42,948 nucleotides of DNA from a virus. The position numbers and the translations under genes were made by a program. Under the pieces are notes generated by a model, which made no database searches, had not been told where the DNA came from, and saw only the letters and a program-made list of their open reading frames with translations. Positions 1 to 10,220 of this stretch are shown here, in pieces (within the stretch, counting starts at the first letter, position 1; each line of letters opens with the position of its first letter). The stretch spans positions 1 through 42,948 of the IMG/VR virus record IMGVR_UViG_3300042868_007803; one strand, 5' to 3'.

Positions 1-1
1 T

Positions 2-3000
2 AGTATTGATTTCTTTATTGATTATGTGACACAAGTTCAAATAGGTAGAGCATCATTTTTAGGTAATTTAATGGTTAATAATACTCCAGGTGTTGATTCA
101 ATAACAAACAATCAAATTGAATTAACGAATAAGGGTAAGGACGCTAAAAAATATATAAAATACACAACAAAAGATGTTGGTAAAGATATTGATTTAGACA
201 AAATAAGACAAGTCCCTGATACTACTGGTAGTGATGAATATCCTGTTGATGGGTATTTTGTTATCGGAGAACAAGGTAATTTTAACTATTCAGAACAAAT
301 AAATAAGTTTTCAAGTGTAGAAAGAAATCAAGTTGATATTCAGAATGACATTCAATTACCTAATCAAAGAACACTTGATGGTTATTTAATAAATCTTGGT
401 GAACCAACTAATTCCGCAGGTGAATCTTTAACTCCTTTTATCGGACAAACACAATTTACTAAAAACGATTTAAGTTATGGTTTCAATGCTAATGGTAAAT
501 CAGAATTACCTGCGACATTTAATTTAATAACTGATTTAGCTTCGGATGGATTACCATTATCTGTTCAAGGAGATTCTGAATTAGGTAAAGGTGGTTATAT
601 ATTCTTAAAACAAACAATATTAAATAGGATTGATAGGGCTCAAACAAAAGAACTTGAGGGTAGGTATGGTAACGTAACTGACGCTATGAACGATCCTTTG
701 GGTGCTGGTGTGGCGTTATTAAAAGGACAAGCACCACCATTTACATTGAGTTATGATATTACAACATTACCAGGATTTTTAACGGCATTTGATGTGGTTA
801 GAAGATTGTCAGGTATTGATCCGGGTATAAGTCCAATACCTGAAGAAAGTATTGGTAAAAGTGTTGTAAATACGATTAAAAACGGTATAAATACTTTATT
901 TGGTAGAAATATATTTGGTGGTGATATAACTGAATGTGATACCAATAATAGTGAATTAGTTCCTCCACATATCCCAAGAAATAAAACATTATTGAGATAT
1001 ACGAGTACAGGACAATTATTTAAGATGTATAATACCATATCTTATAATAAATTTACTCCTGAATGGTTAAGAGATCCTGATACGTTAGATTTGTTTTCGG
1101 CAATAATACCAAAACCAAAATCTAATTTATATATTGATAGTAAAAAAATTGATGAAGAAGGTAATAGTGTAGAAACTGGTTTACCTGTTAGAGGGCCGAA
1201 CGCTAATTACGTGATTGATAATACTGACCCTGTAAGATTAAACGATAGTCCAAATAATAGTGGTTTAGGTAGTGGTAAATTAAGTGATGATTTTGTAGAA
1301 TATGATAGTAATGCTGATGGTACGGGTGAAGGTGGTAGAATTAATACTATTGCAATAAAGTCCGGTGATAGAACAAATGATATTTATTGGGAATCAAAAA
1401 CTCCGTTAAGAGACAATGCTTCTTTTGCTAATCCATATGTTACGAGTTATGGACCATTTTATGACGATAAACAAAATTGGCTTGTTCCATCTTTTTCAAA
1501 AGATTATAGTTTTAATGGTGATAGTATTTTATGTGGGACACAGGCGTTGGCTAATAGAGATGATATTATAGGTGATGTTGTAAGAAACTCAACAAGGAGT
1601 TTAAGAGGTATGTCTAAGGGTAATGCCGTTAAATGGCCGATTGAAAATAAAAAGTTTTGTAGGGTATGGACAAAAGATAATAACTATAATCAAATAAGTG
1701 ATTTAGTTAGAAAAGGTTATAGAGGTTATGGTAGAGGTTTAATGACTGATACAAAATATACTACATTAGATAAAAATGGTATTCCGATAATAGCACCAAC
1801 TAAACAAAATTCAATTATAGATGAATATGGTGAAAGAACACTTGATCCAACAATAGCTAAAAGATATATGTTATCTATTGAAAATTTAGCTTGGAGGGGT
1901 GCTAAGGTATTTTTACCTTGTGGTGAAGTTGGACCTAATGGTGGTAGAATTATGTGGTTTCCACCTTATAATATATCATTTAGTGATAATACTACCGTTA
2001 ATTGGACTACGAATGAATTTGTAGGTAGACCTGAACCAATATATACATATAATAACTCATCAAGAAGTGGGACTTTAGGATTTAAGATTGTTGTGGATCA
2101 TCCATCTATTGTAAATCATTTTAATAGTGGTATATATAATGAAAGAATAAATGGTCAATATCCTGGTAGGGCTGATGGTGAATTGGAGGCTTTTTTCGCT
2201 GATTGTGTTAATTACCAGATTGAAGATTTATTAAAAAAATATAAACAATTCACTAGTGATGAAATAAACAATTTAGTTGCGTTAATAAATAAAAATAAAA
2301 CAACGTTAGATTTAATTTATAGTGGTAATCCTAAAGTTTATTACCATAATGATTTACCTGGTGATTGTACAGCTGAAAAAGGAAAAAAAAATAATGCTAA
2401 TCCTGAAGGATGTTCTGCAACTTTTGTAACCCAAGATTTAGAAAAATTAAAAAAAGATTATTTGGGTTTACGTGATAAGTATATTGCTGCTCAGTTAAAA
2501 GAAACGTGGGGTGATATACCAAAAACGGAGGATTTTTTTGATAATATAATCCCTAATGGTTGGACTGATTTAAATAATATGATTACTAAAATATGTGATA
2601 CAATTAAAGAGGTGCTTAATCAAAATAAAGATGCTGTGGTTTTAAATATTACAATACCTATCGAAACTAATACATCTTATTTAAATGTATCTGAGAATAA
2701 TTATAATAAAAATTTATCGGAAAGAAGAAAAACAGCTTTAATTAAATATATTAAAGAACAGGTTAAAAAACAAATACCAGTCATTGTTGAAGAAAAAATT
2801 AAATTTGATGGATCGGTTAAAAAATATCAAGCAAACAAAAATTCTTTAGATCAAGGTAGTGTGGTGGAAACTCCATCGGTTGATTTAAATGATAAGGCTA
2901 AAGTAGAATTAGAAGATGAAGATGGTCTTAGAGCTGTATTCTCAAAAGAATCTTATTTGTATAGATATGCGGTTATTAAAGGTACCGGTGTTAAAATAAC

Positions 3001-3859
3001 ATATAGTGATGGTACGGTACAAAATTTAGCTAATAAGGTTAAAAAGGATAACGCCACATTACAATTAAAATTAGATTATTATAATTCATTATTTGAAAGA
3101 TTGAGGGCTGGTGTTTTACAACCATTCAATAAAGAATGTGATATGTTTGAAGAATTAAAAGAAGATTCACCATTTTTATATGATAAATTGATTGAAAAAT
3201 TAAAGTTTTTTCATCCAGCATTTCACTCAACAACACCTGAAGGGTTTAATAGTAGATTAACCTTTTTACAACAATGTGCTAAGGCTGGTGATTCTATTGA
3301 CACGAGTGTTGTGACAAATACTGTTTTTGGACCTCCACCTGTTTGTATATTAAGAATTGGTGATTTTTACCATACTAAAATTATTATAAATGGTATAAAT
3401 ATAACTTACGATCCTTTAGTTTGGGATATGAATTATGAAGGTATTGGTATGCAACCAATGATTGCGAATGTAGATATTCAGTTTAGTTATATTGGTGGAA
3501 GTTCATTAGGTGGTCCAATAAACGAATTACAAAATGCTCTATCATTTAATTATTTTGCTAATACTAATTTATATGATAATAGAGCTAAATTAAGTAAAGA
3601 TGAACAAGATAATGTTGAATTCACTATTAACCCTATTTTAAGGAAAAGTGATGTTGTTGAAATAGAATCAAGACCTTTATCACCATTACCTACATCATCT
3701 TTTAATGGTGGGGATTTAACTCCACCTAAAAACCCTGAGTCTCAATATTATTATATACCTAAAAGAAACGATTCAAAGTCAAAAACACCTGAAGTTCCAC
3801 CAATTAATTTAAATAAAACTAAAGAAGAAATATTAAATGATACAAACAATTTAGGATAA
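2..3859 (+). CDS. Large baseplate/tail structural protein (5' partial)
   Basis: The reading frame is open to the left edge, so the GTG at 26 is probably internal and the true start lies outside the window. At least 1,280 residues are present. The middle has a stretch with the pattern G-R-P-E-P-I-Y-T-Y-N-N-S-S-R-S-G followed by a beta-rich segment; this resembles the 'G-R-x-x-P-I-x-T-Y-x-N-T-x-R' signature of contractile-tail tube-initiator/baseplate proteins. The C-terminal part (G-I-G-M-Q-P-M-I-A-N-V-D-I-Q-F) has the same beta-sheet, tube-like character. It is followed after 3 nt by a gp53-like gene and then the hub/lysozyme gene, so a baseplate role is inferred from both sequence and context. 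The exact T4 counterpart is not clear. Confidence 0.75.
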   Translation, partial: SIDFFIDYVTQVQIGRASFLGNLMVNNTPGVDSITNNQIELTNKGKDAKKYIKYTTKDVGKDIDLDKIRQVPDTTGSDEYPVDGYFVIGEQGNFNYSEQINKFSSVERNQVDIQNDIQLPNQRTLDGYLINLGEPTNSAGESLTPFIGQTQFTKNDLSYGFNANGKSELPATFNLITDLASDGLPLSVQGDSELGKGGYIFLKQTILNRIDRAQTKELEGRYGNVTDAMNDPLGAGVALLKGQAPPFTLSYDITTLPGFLTAFDVVRRLSGIDPGISPIPEESIGKSVVNTIKNGINTLFGRNIFGGDITECDTNNSELVPPHIPRNKTLLRYTSTGQLFKMYNTISYNKFTPEWLRDPDTLDLFSAIIPKPKSNLYIDSKKIDEEGNSVETGLPVRGPNANYVIDNTDPVRLNDSPNNSGLGSGKLSDDFVEYDSNADGTGEGGRINTIAIKSGDRTNDIYWESKTPLRDNASFANPYVTSYGPFYDDKQNWLVPSFSKDYSFNGDSILCGTQALANRDDIIGDVVRNSTRSLRGMSKGNAVKWPIENKKFCRVWTKDNNYNQISDLVRKGYRGYGRGLMTDTKYTTLDKNGIPIIAPTKQNSIIDEYGERTLDPTIAKRYMLSIENLAWRGAKVFLPCGEVGPNGGRIMWFPPYNISFSDNTTVNWTTNEFVGRPEPIYTYNNSSRSGTLGFKIVVDHPSIVNHFNSGIYNERINGQYPGRADGELEAFFADCVNYQIEDLLKKYKQFTSDEINNLVALINKNKTTLDLIYSGNPKVYYHNDLPGDCTAEKGKKNNANPEGCSATFVTQDLEKLKKDYLGLRDKYIAAQLKETWGDIPKTEDFFDNIIPNGWTDLNNMITKICDTIKEVLNQNKDAVVLNITIPIETNTSYLNVSENNYNKNLSERRKTALIKYIKEQVKKQIPVIVEEKIKFDGSVKKYQANKNSLDQGSVVETPSVDLNDKAKVELEDEDGLRAVFSKESYLYRYAVIKGTGVKITYSDGTVQNLANKVKKDNATLQLKLDYYNSLFERLRAGVLQPFNKECDMFEELKEDSPFLYDKLIEKLKFFHPAFHSTTPEGFNSRLTFLQQCAKAGDSIDTSVVTNTVFGPPPVCILRIGDFYHTKIIINGINITYDPLVWDMNYEGIGMQPMIANVDIQFSYIGGSSLGGPINELQNALSFNYFANTNLYDNRAKLSKDEQDNVEFTINPILRKSDVVEIESRPLSPLPTSSFNGGDLTPPKNPESQYYYIPKRNDSKSKTPEVPPINLNKTKEEILNDTNNLG

Positions 3860-3862
3860 TAT

Positions 3863-4171
3863 ATGGATAGATATAAAGAAACATTTATAAACAATAAACA
3901 TAGGACATTACCCTTTGTTAAATTACCGAAGAAATCTACCGATAAGCAATATTTTTATAGTGTTGGTAGTTCTAGGTTAGATAAAATTAGTAATGATTTT
4001 TATAGTGACCCCACTTATGGTTGGTTAATAATGATGGCTAACCCTCAGTTCGGTGCTTTGGAAATTAATATACCCGATCAAACAATATTGAATATACCTT
4101 ATCCATTACAACCGTCATTACAGGACTACAAACAATCATTAAATAATTATTTTAATTTATACGGAAATTAA
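3863..4171 (+). CDS. gp53-like baseplate wedge protein
   Basis: A 102-residue protein with the pattern 'RLDKISNDFYSDPTYGWLIMMANP' interrupted here only to mark its key parts: R-L-D, then F-Y-x-D-P-x-Y-G-W-L-I, then N-P, then I-P-Y-P. This matches short T4 gp53/LysM-like baseplate wedge proteins, in which a 'W-x-I-x-x-x-N' helix is followed by a 'G/Q-x-x-L-x-I-P' strand. The gene is 3 nt after the upstream tail gene and its TAA overlaps the ATG of the hub gene by 1 nt, so the three are translationally coupled. Assignment rests on recognised sequence pattern and position; confidence is moderate. Confidence 0.65.
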   Translation: MDRYKETFINNKHRTLPFVKLPKKSTDKQYFYSVGSSRLDKISNDFYSDPTYGWLIMMANPQFGALEINIPDQTILNIPYPLQPSLQDYKQSLNNYFNLYGN

Positions 4172-7100
4172 TGAGTGTTATAATATCAGATCAAAGTAAT
4201 TTCATTATTGTTGATCCCAATTCAAAAGAAATTACCGAAAATGGTGTTTCTAAAATAGTTCCTAAGGCTATAGAACAAGAAGATTTAGTTATTTTTTGTA
4301 ATTTAAAATCATACCCTAAAGAAAGATCGTATATCCTACAAGGGAGTGATAAGGGTGAAAATAAAATAGTTAGTGTGGCTTCCGGACAATTTAATCTATT
4401 AAAACCAAATCAAGAAAAAGATAAATTTACTACTGATTGGACTGACATTAATTTACAAAATGGTCAATTAAATGGTGAGGAAGCTTTGGGTATAACATCA
4501 ATTGATGTTACATATGACACATCCTATGTTCCGAGAGTTACGATTAATATGGTTGATGTGAGATCTCAAGCATTAAACTCATATGAGGAGGGATCACCAT
4601 ATAAAACATTTTTTAGTTTCCCATATCCTTTATTTATTTTAGAAATGAAGGGTTATTATGGTAAGTTAGTTAAATACATATTACATTTAAAAAAATATAA
4701 TTCCAGATATAATAATAGTACCGGTAACTTTGAAATAACTTGTGAGTTTGTTGGTTTTACGTTTGCGGTTTTATCCGATTTAAATATTTACTTAGGTTTA
4801 GTTGCTTCACAGATGAAATTACCAATTGGTAATGGTAGTGACATACTTGATGAAATATATCTAACACAGATTAAAAAAGAAACTGATCCAAACAAGAAAA
4901 AAGAAATTGAAAGTATTTTCCAAAACTGTAAAACATTTTATGAGTTAATTAGAAAATCTAAAAACATTCAAGATTTTTTCTCTAACTTTGGGTTACAATC
5001 GTCAAACATATTCGATATAAAAATTTCTTTGGATGAATATTTAAAAAGTTTACAAGATTTTTTAATTTTAATCCCTAAAAACGATACAAATACAATCACC
5101 TTAAATTCATATAAAAAGGGTTTTAACCAACTAACTGCGGTAAAAACGTACCCTGAATTAGGGTTAAATACTACTGATGCTACGGATAAAACAATTGGTG
5201 ATGATAAAAAAAGATTTGTGGTTGATTTAGAAAAACTAAAAAATATTGCGGTTGAAAAATATAAAATAAATGACGATGAAATTGATGGTAATCTTAGAAG
5301 TAGTGTAATTAATTACTTAGGGTTTACACCTACAATAGAAAATGTTTTCAGAATTATATGTAATAACTTTCAAGTGTTCCTAACCTTACTTGGGAAAACT
5401 TCAATTAATGCCGCTAAAAAAGAAACTAGGAAAAAAATATATTTATCTGAAAGGAATAAAAGTAATCAATTTACCCAAGAACTAGAGGGGGTATTCCCTT
5501 GGCCTTATATATGGAATGAAAGTGGTAATGTACAATTCCCAGGTCAAACTAATAATTTAACTGGTGGTTTGACAATTAATGATTACCCTGAAATAGATTT
5601 TGTAAACGAATATATAAGGGCTCAAACTGAGGTTAATGAATTATTGGAGGTTAGTGCTGGAACAAATATTGAAATCACTAACATTGATTTTAACCCAATA
5701 CATAGTGTACAATACACTAAACAAAAACCTTTTAATAGTGATAAAATTATAGATATCTTATATGAAATATTAGAACATTCATTATTGGCGTCCCAATACC
5801 AAGATCAATCGATAGTTGGTAATATAGCCAAATCAGATGCCCAAAATCTAATTGAAAATTTGGGGTTGGTTAATAAAAACTATGTGACTTTATATCAATC
5901 AAAAAACATTGGTGATTTTATTAACCAAATAAATGAATTAAATGGTAACATTGGATTTAAATCATCGATTGATAGACTTAAAAATAATTTTAAAATAATA
6001 AATAGTGGTGATACCACTACAAACCCTAGGGTTGTTAAAGTAAATGATGATTTGATTGCTATTGGTGATACCACTAAAGAAGGTTATTTATATACTTTTG
6101 ATAAATCCACTATATCATTGGGTAATGATAGGTCTTATTATAAAGATATTAAGATATTTACACCTTCATATAAAATTTTTAAATATGATAATTTGTCGGG
6201 AAATAACCAAATTAATTATGGGTATCCCACAATAACTTACGATAAAACAATTAACCCCAATTCAATATATTTAGGATTTTTACAAAATATAATTAAAGGT
6301 AGTAAAGGTTTATTTTATTATAGTAGTGATACGTTAAATTCTTCTGTGAAAGTTAGACTTAAATCCCCAACGAATTTGAGTGAATTAGGTAATTTCACCA
6401 CAAATACGAAAATACATATTGGTGTTGAGGCTAAATTAGATATTAAGTATATTAATAGTCAGTTAAAAAATTTGGGGGCTTTAAAGTCTAGTTTTGAGTT
6501 ATTTATTGCTGAAATACTAAGAAAATCCCAACCACCATATAGTTTTAATTTTTATTACAATTATACTGTTTTAACAATGCCATATGAATTACATTCATTA
6601 TTTAAACAATTCTATACCACTAATAGTTTATTTTTCACTAAATTGTATACTGTACTACCAACATTAGTAACTAAATATTTTACATTATATGACGAAGATG
6701 CACCTGCAGATCCATTTGGGCTAGGATTGTCTTTGCCCGACAGTAACCGAATTTTAATTAATTCATCGTTATTAAAATATACAAAATCTAATGGTGATAT
6801 ATCAAATGATAATGGATTTAATTATAATAATTTTTTATTAAATACTTGGGCTCCATTCCTATCTAATATAACCAACCTAATTCAAAATTATTATACTCAA
6901 GAAATCCAATTAATTGGGGAAGAATCAGAATTATATGATAAGGAAACTAATGAACTTAAATTTAATGTTTCAATAGAAAAAAAAGATATACAATCAGCTC
7001 AATCATTATATAAGTATATAACTGATTGGTTAAATAGTGATGTGGTGGTAAACAATTCGAATTATGGGTTAGAAAAAATTTATAACGATCCATACAATGT

Positions 7101-9048
7101 CGTATACCCTAAAAAAAATGAGGGGTATAAGATAGATAGTGGTGAATTGAAATATAATTTCTACGCTAATCAGTATATTTATAATTTTATGAGAGAGTTG
7201 GAATCGAAATTAGACACTAGTTTAAATGAGAAAGAGGCTAATGCGAAAGTTCAAGCTCTAATAACTGATGAAAATGTTAAACTATCACTTTATTTACACT
7301 TTAAAAACATAAATGATAAATGGATTTATGTGGACTCTGATTCGGATAAAGCCACATACGCATTTAATTTAACTGGAGATATCTATAATAATAAAGATAA
7401 AGATTTGATTGATTATTTTTATTTTGTTGATAGGGGTAATAGGTATATTGGAAATGAATTATTTTTAGATATAGGTGTATTAGGTAATTATTTACAAAAA
7501 AACAATGGGAATAATAGTCTATATTCTTTGATTGGTGAGATTTTATCTAAAAATGATATGAATTTTCATGCGTTAACTAGTTATATATCGTATTTAGATA
7601 ATAATAAAGTTGAGGATATATTTAACACCCAATTAAATACAATTCAAGCTGATAGTCAACCAGCGTTTATTTGTCAATACATTGGAAAACCGGTGACATA
7701 TCCATATGAAAATCAAAATCACTTTCCGGACTACCTTAAATTTAATTTTGACACCAACACCTTCAACTCACCGGTGGGTGGTGAATTATTTAACAGTAGT
7801 GATCCAAAAAATGTGTTAAATAAGGCGGTGTGTTTTACTGTTGATGTGGGTATCCAAAACCAAAATGTGTTTAAAAACATTCAATTAGATCAAAGCGAAT
7901 TTAGGGAAACACAAGAAAGTTTAATTGTTGTGGATAAATTAACAAGTAGAGATTCTAATAAATTTACTGAAACAATTGGTAATAATTTATTTAATGTTTA
8001 TTCTAGAAGGAGTTATACTTGCAAAGTAGAGACTTTTGGTAATTTAATGATACAACCAACAATGTATTTTTATTTAAGGTATATACCACTTTTTAATGGT
8101 TTATATTTAATAACGAAAGTATCACATAACTTACAGGGTAATGTAATTACAACTAATTTTGAGGGTGTTAAAGTCCCTATATTCACTTTTCCTATCCCTA
8201 AAAATTTTATTGCGACATTATCTAAAAATGTTTATAGTAATTATAAAACAAATGTATTACCTAATTATACTCCAAACCCTAAATATTATGATGAATTACC
8301 TGTTGATGTGAAGAATAATATAAATACTATATATAGGATAAGTAAGGATAAGGGTATAACTAACCCAATCACAATTGCCGCAATACTTGCGGTAGTATCT
8401 AAGGAAAGTTCTTTCAGACCTATTAGAGAAGGTACATATTATAGTAGTAATGATACATTAAAAAAATCCCCTTTAAGCAGTAATGATAATTATAAACAAT
8501 TATCTGCGTTAGGTGATGATTATATTACTTGGGTTAGAACACAAAAAGATTTTAAAAGTGGTCAGTATGTTCTTTTAATGAATCAGATGTATTATGGTCA
8601 AAATGGTAATGAAAGTAAAATTAAATCATCTGTTGAGTATAAAAACAAAACATTTGATAACAGTCCTGATGGTGATGGGTATAAATATAGGGGTGGTGGT
8701 TTTAACCAACTAACCGGTAGGGAGAATTATAGGGTGTACGGTTTAGAAGATGTACCAAGTAAAATAGAGAGTGTTGAAACTGCGGTTAATGTTTTAATTC
8801 AATTTAATATAAATAATGTCGGACTTTTAAAGGATAAGGCTAAGTTTGGGATAACAGGTAAAAAAGGATTAGAAGCTTTAAATAGTTTTACCGAGTTAAA
8901 TAACGCTTATGATGCGATGTTCAATGTAACTGCTGGTCCTGGTTTTACTCTGAATACCGCAATTAAATATTATGGTGTCTCATATAAAAAAGGATTTGTT
9001 AACTTACAAAGTTTATTTGATGCGATACAATCCGGTAAAATTAAATAA
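4171..9048 (+). CDS. Giant baseplate hub protein with C-terminal GH19-like lysozyme domain
   Basis: A 1,625-residue protein. The N-terminal ~1,300 residues are rich in N, Y, I and K and form a tail/baseplate body; the segment near residues 1,270-1,350 (Y-T-C-K-V-E-T-F-G-N-L-M-I-Q-P-T) resembles the gp27/gpD-type hub fold, where such a strand precedes 'Y-L-I-T-K-V-S-H'. The last ~260 residues carry K-E-S-S-F with a likely catalytic Glu at about 1412, and G-D-G-Y-K-Y-R-G-G-G-F-N-Q-L-T-G, which is the hallmark of GH19 chitinase-like peptidoglycan hydrolases. The arrangement, hub plus muramidase, parallels T4 gp27 plus gp5 in one polypeptide. It probably punctures and locally digests the cell wall on injection. 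Confidence 0.8.
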   Translation: MSVIISDQSNFIIVDPNSKEITENGVSKIVPKAIEQEDLVIFCNLKSYPKERSYILQGSDKGENKIVSVASGQFNLLKPNQEKDKFTTDWTDINLQNGQLNGEEALGITSIDVTYDTSYVPRVTINMVDVRSQALNSYEEGSPYKTFFSFPYPLFILEMKGYYGKLVKYILHLKKYNSRYNNSTGNFEITCEFVGFTFAVLSDLNIYLGLVASQMKLPIGNGSDILDEIYLTQIKKETDPNKKKEIESIFQNCKTFYELIRKSKNIQDFFSNFGLQSSNIFDIKISLDEYLKSLQDFLILIPKNDTNTITLNSYKKGFNQLTAVKTYPELGLNTTDATDKTIGDDKKRFVVDLEKLKNIAVEKYKINDDEIDGNLRSSVINYLGFTPTIENVFRIICNNFQVFLTLLGKTSINAAKKETRKKIYLSERNKSNQFTQELEGVFPWPYIWNESGNVQFPGQTNNLTGGLTINDYPEIDFVNEYIRAQTEVNELLEVSAGTNIEITNIDFNPIHSVQYTKQKPFNSDKIIDILYEILEHSLLASQYQDQSIVGNIAKSDAQNLIENLGLVNKNYVTLYQSKNIGDFINQINELNGNIGFKSSIDRLKNNFKIINSGDTTTNPRVVKVNDDLIAIGDTTKEGYLYTFDKSTISLGNDRSYYKDIKIFTPSYKIFKYDNLSGNNQINYGYPTITYDKTINPNSIYLGFLQNIIKGSKGLFYYSSDTLNSSVKVRLKSPTNLSELGNFTTNTKIHIGVEAKLDIKYINSQLKNLGALKSSFELFIAEILRKSQPPYSFNFYYNYTVLTMPYELHSLFKQFYTTNSLFFTKLYTVLPTLVTKYFTLYDEDAPADPFGLGLSLPDSNRILINSSLLKYTKSNGDISNDNGFNYNNFLLNTWAPFLSNITNLIQNYYTQEIQLIGEESELYDKETNELKFNVSIEKKDIQSAQSLYKYITDWLNSDVVVNNSNYGLEKIYNDPYNVVYPKKNEGYKIDSGELKYNFYANQYIYNFMRELESKLDTSLNEKEANAKVQALITDENVKLSLYLHFKNINDKWIYVDSDSDKATYAFNLTGDIYNNKDKDLIDYFYFVDRGNRYIGNELFLDIGVLGNYLQKNNGNNSLYSLIGEILSKNDMNFHALTSYISYLDNNKVEDIFNTQLNTIQADSQPAFICQYIGKPVTYPYENQNHFPDYLKFNFDTNTFNSPVGGELFNSSDPKNVLNKAVCFTVDVGIQNQNVFKNIQLDQSEFRETQESLIVVDKLTSRDSNKFTETIGNNLFNVYSRRSYTCKVETFGNLMIQPTMYFYLRYIPLFNGLYLITKVSHNLQGNVITTNFEGVKVPIFTFPIPKNFIATLSKNVYSNYKTNVLPNYTPNPKYYDELPVDVKNNINTIYRISKDKGITNPITIAAILAVVSKESSFRPIREGTYYSSNDTLKKSPLSSNDNYKQLSALGDDYITWVRTQKDFKSGQYVLLMNQMYYGQNGNESKIKSSVEYKNKTFDNSPDGDGYKYRGGGFNQLTGRENYRVYGLEDVPSKIESVETAVNVLIQFNINNVGLLKDKAKFGITGKKGLEALNSFTELNNAYDAMFNVTAGPGFTLNTAIKYYGVSYKKGFVNLQSLFDAIQSGKIK

Positions 9049-9052
9049 TTTA

Positions 9053-9061
9053 ACTATTTAT
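9053..9061 (+). promoter_or_regulatory. ACTATTTAT motif
   Basis: One copy of a motif that recurs upstream of many genes in this window. It lies 16 nt before the ATG of the 56-residue gene at 9078. A phage late-promoter role is inferred from recurrence only. Confidence 0.45.
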
Positions 9062-9077
9062 ATAAAAAGATAAAATT

Positions 9078-9248
9078 ATGGAAACTCAAAATATTAATGA
9101 CTTCATTGAAATTGAAGGTAAAGAAAAAAAAGATAACGAAAAAGTAGTTATCACAACTAAAGATGGTCTTGTGGAAAGAATCGATAAAAAATTAGTTGTT
9201 GAAGATGGTAGAGAACTAATACGTGAAATAACTTATGGAATACTTTAA
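9078..9248 (+). CDS. Small acidic/basic protein of unknown function
   Basis: A 56-residue protein starting M-E-T-Q-N-I-N-D-F-I-E. I do not recognise it. It is highly charged, with a K-E-K-K-D-N-E-K run followed by a plausible beta hairpin (V-V-I-T-T-K-D-G-L-V-E-R-I-D-K-K-L-V-V-E-D-G). It lies between the tail hub gene and the first leader-bearing protein gene, 3 nt upstream of the latter, and the ACTATTTAT motif precedes it, so it is probably co-expressed with the next genes. The open frame, the tight spacing and the codon use like its neighbours support it as a real gene. Confidence 0.6.
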   Translation: METQNINDFIEIEGKEKKDNEKVVITTKDGLVERIDKKLVVEDGRELIREITYGIL

Positions 9249-9251
9249 TAT

Positions 9252-10181
9252 ATGAAAAAAGAATTTAAGTCATTAACTGAAGAACTTAATAGGATTAAGG
9301 AACTTTCTGGTATTAAATTAGTTAAAGAAAATAAAATCTCAAAAAACGATTTAATTACCGCATTACAAAAGGCTGGTATTGAAGTAACGGATGATATGAA
9401 AGTTGAAATCCAAGAACCAGCAGGTGACACTAAAATAGTGACTGTTAATTCAGATGGAAATATATCAATGAATGAAGCGTCAGTAAAAGATACCTTAATA
9501 AAGGCTATTTGTGTCGTAAGTGTATTGGGGGCTGTTTCTTGTTCAAAACCAAGTAATTCAGATATTAGACCAAATAATACTCAAACAGAAATGCCGTCAG
9601 GTAACGAACAAAATGCTGAACCTGTTGATTTTTTGAATGTTAAAGGTAAAACCGTTAGTATGGATAATATAACGTCTGGACTAGCCAAATGGACACCGGG
9701 GACTAAAAAAATAAAAGGTGATACTAACCAATATAAACAACAAACTATGAAAGATGTTAAACGTGTTGAAGTTAGACCTGATTCAGTTGTAGTTAATAGT
9801 AATACGCCTTGGATTGGTTATTGGAAATTTACGGATGAGTGTAGAAGTAATAATCAACAAGTTATGATATGGTCTCAAGTAGGAGATAATCCTTTAGATG
9901 GTATTATATATAGTGGATATCAAGTTGGAGATGATAAAGCTGATTGGTCACATTACCAATTAATAGGGGGTAAGGGATATTTTTTAAGTGCTTATAAAAT
10001 TAGTTCATTTAATTATGATAAATCTACTAACCGTGCTACAGTTTATATGTCATCAACAGAAGTCGATAAAGGTGCTACTCAAAAATTAGAAATAGATTTT
10101 GATGGTAATGGAATGAATATTATTAACTGGGGTGGTGGAAGAGCTGTACGAGTTGGTGGTATGGGTGATTTTAAATGGTAA
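9252..10181 (+). CDS. Leader-bearing protein with internal lipobox-like segment
   Basis: A 309-residue protein. Residues 1-27 (M-K-K-E-F-K-S-L-T-E-E-L-N-R-I-K-E-L) resemble the shared leader of other proteins nearby. A second candidate protease site is M-N-E|A at residues 73-76. Directly after it comes a charged residue followed by a hydrophobic run and Cys: K-A-I-C-V-V-S-V-L-G-A-V-S-C at 84-97, which looks like a lipoprotein signal with lipobox although it is not N-terminal. Cleavage after E75 would place it near a new N-terminus. The rest is a soluble beta-rich domain with many Trp and Gly residues. Function is unknown; a packaged protein or a lipoprotein delivered after injection is inference. 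Confidence 0.7.
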   Translation: MKKEFKSLTEELNRIKELSGIKLVKENKISKNDLITALQKAGIEVTDDMKVEIQEPAGDTKIVTVNSDGNISMNEASVKDTLIKAICVVSVLGAVSCSKPSNSDIRPNNTQTEMPSGNEQNAEPVDFLNVKGKTVSMDNITSGLAKWTPGTKKIKGDTNQYKQQTMKDVKRVEVRPDSVVVNSNTPWIGYWKFTDECRSNNQQVMIWSQVGDNPLDGIIYSGYQVGDDKADWSHYQLIGGKGYFLSAYKISSFNYDKSTNRATVYMSSTEVDKGATQKLEIDFDGNGMNIINWGGGRAVRVGGMGDFKW

Positions 10182-10209
10182 AAAGATTAATAAAAATAAA
10201 AATTTAAAG

Positions 10210-10216
10210 TATTTAT
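10210..10216 (+). promoter_or_regulatory. TATTTAT motif
   Basis: Recurring motif (here preceded by AG), ending 4 nt before the ATG at 10221. If it acts as a -10 element, the mRNA would be nearly leaderless. Confidence 0.4.
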
Positions 10217-10220
10217 TACT

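Noticed and set aside
751-1038. Minus-strand 95-codon ORF inside the first tail gene
   Set aside because: Shadow of the structural gene; no start context or neighbours on that strand.
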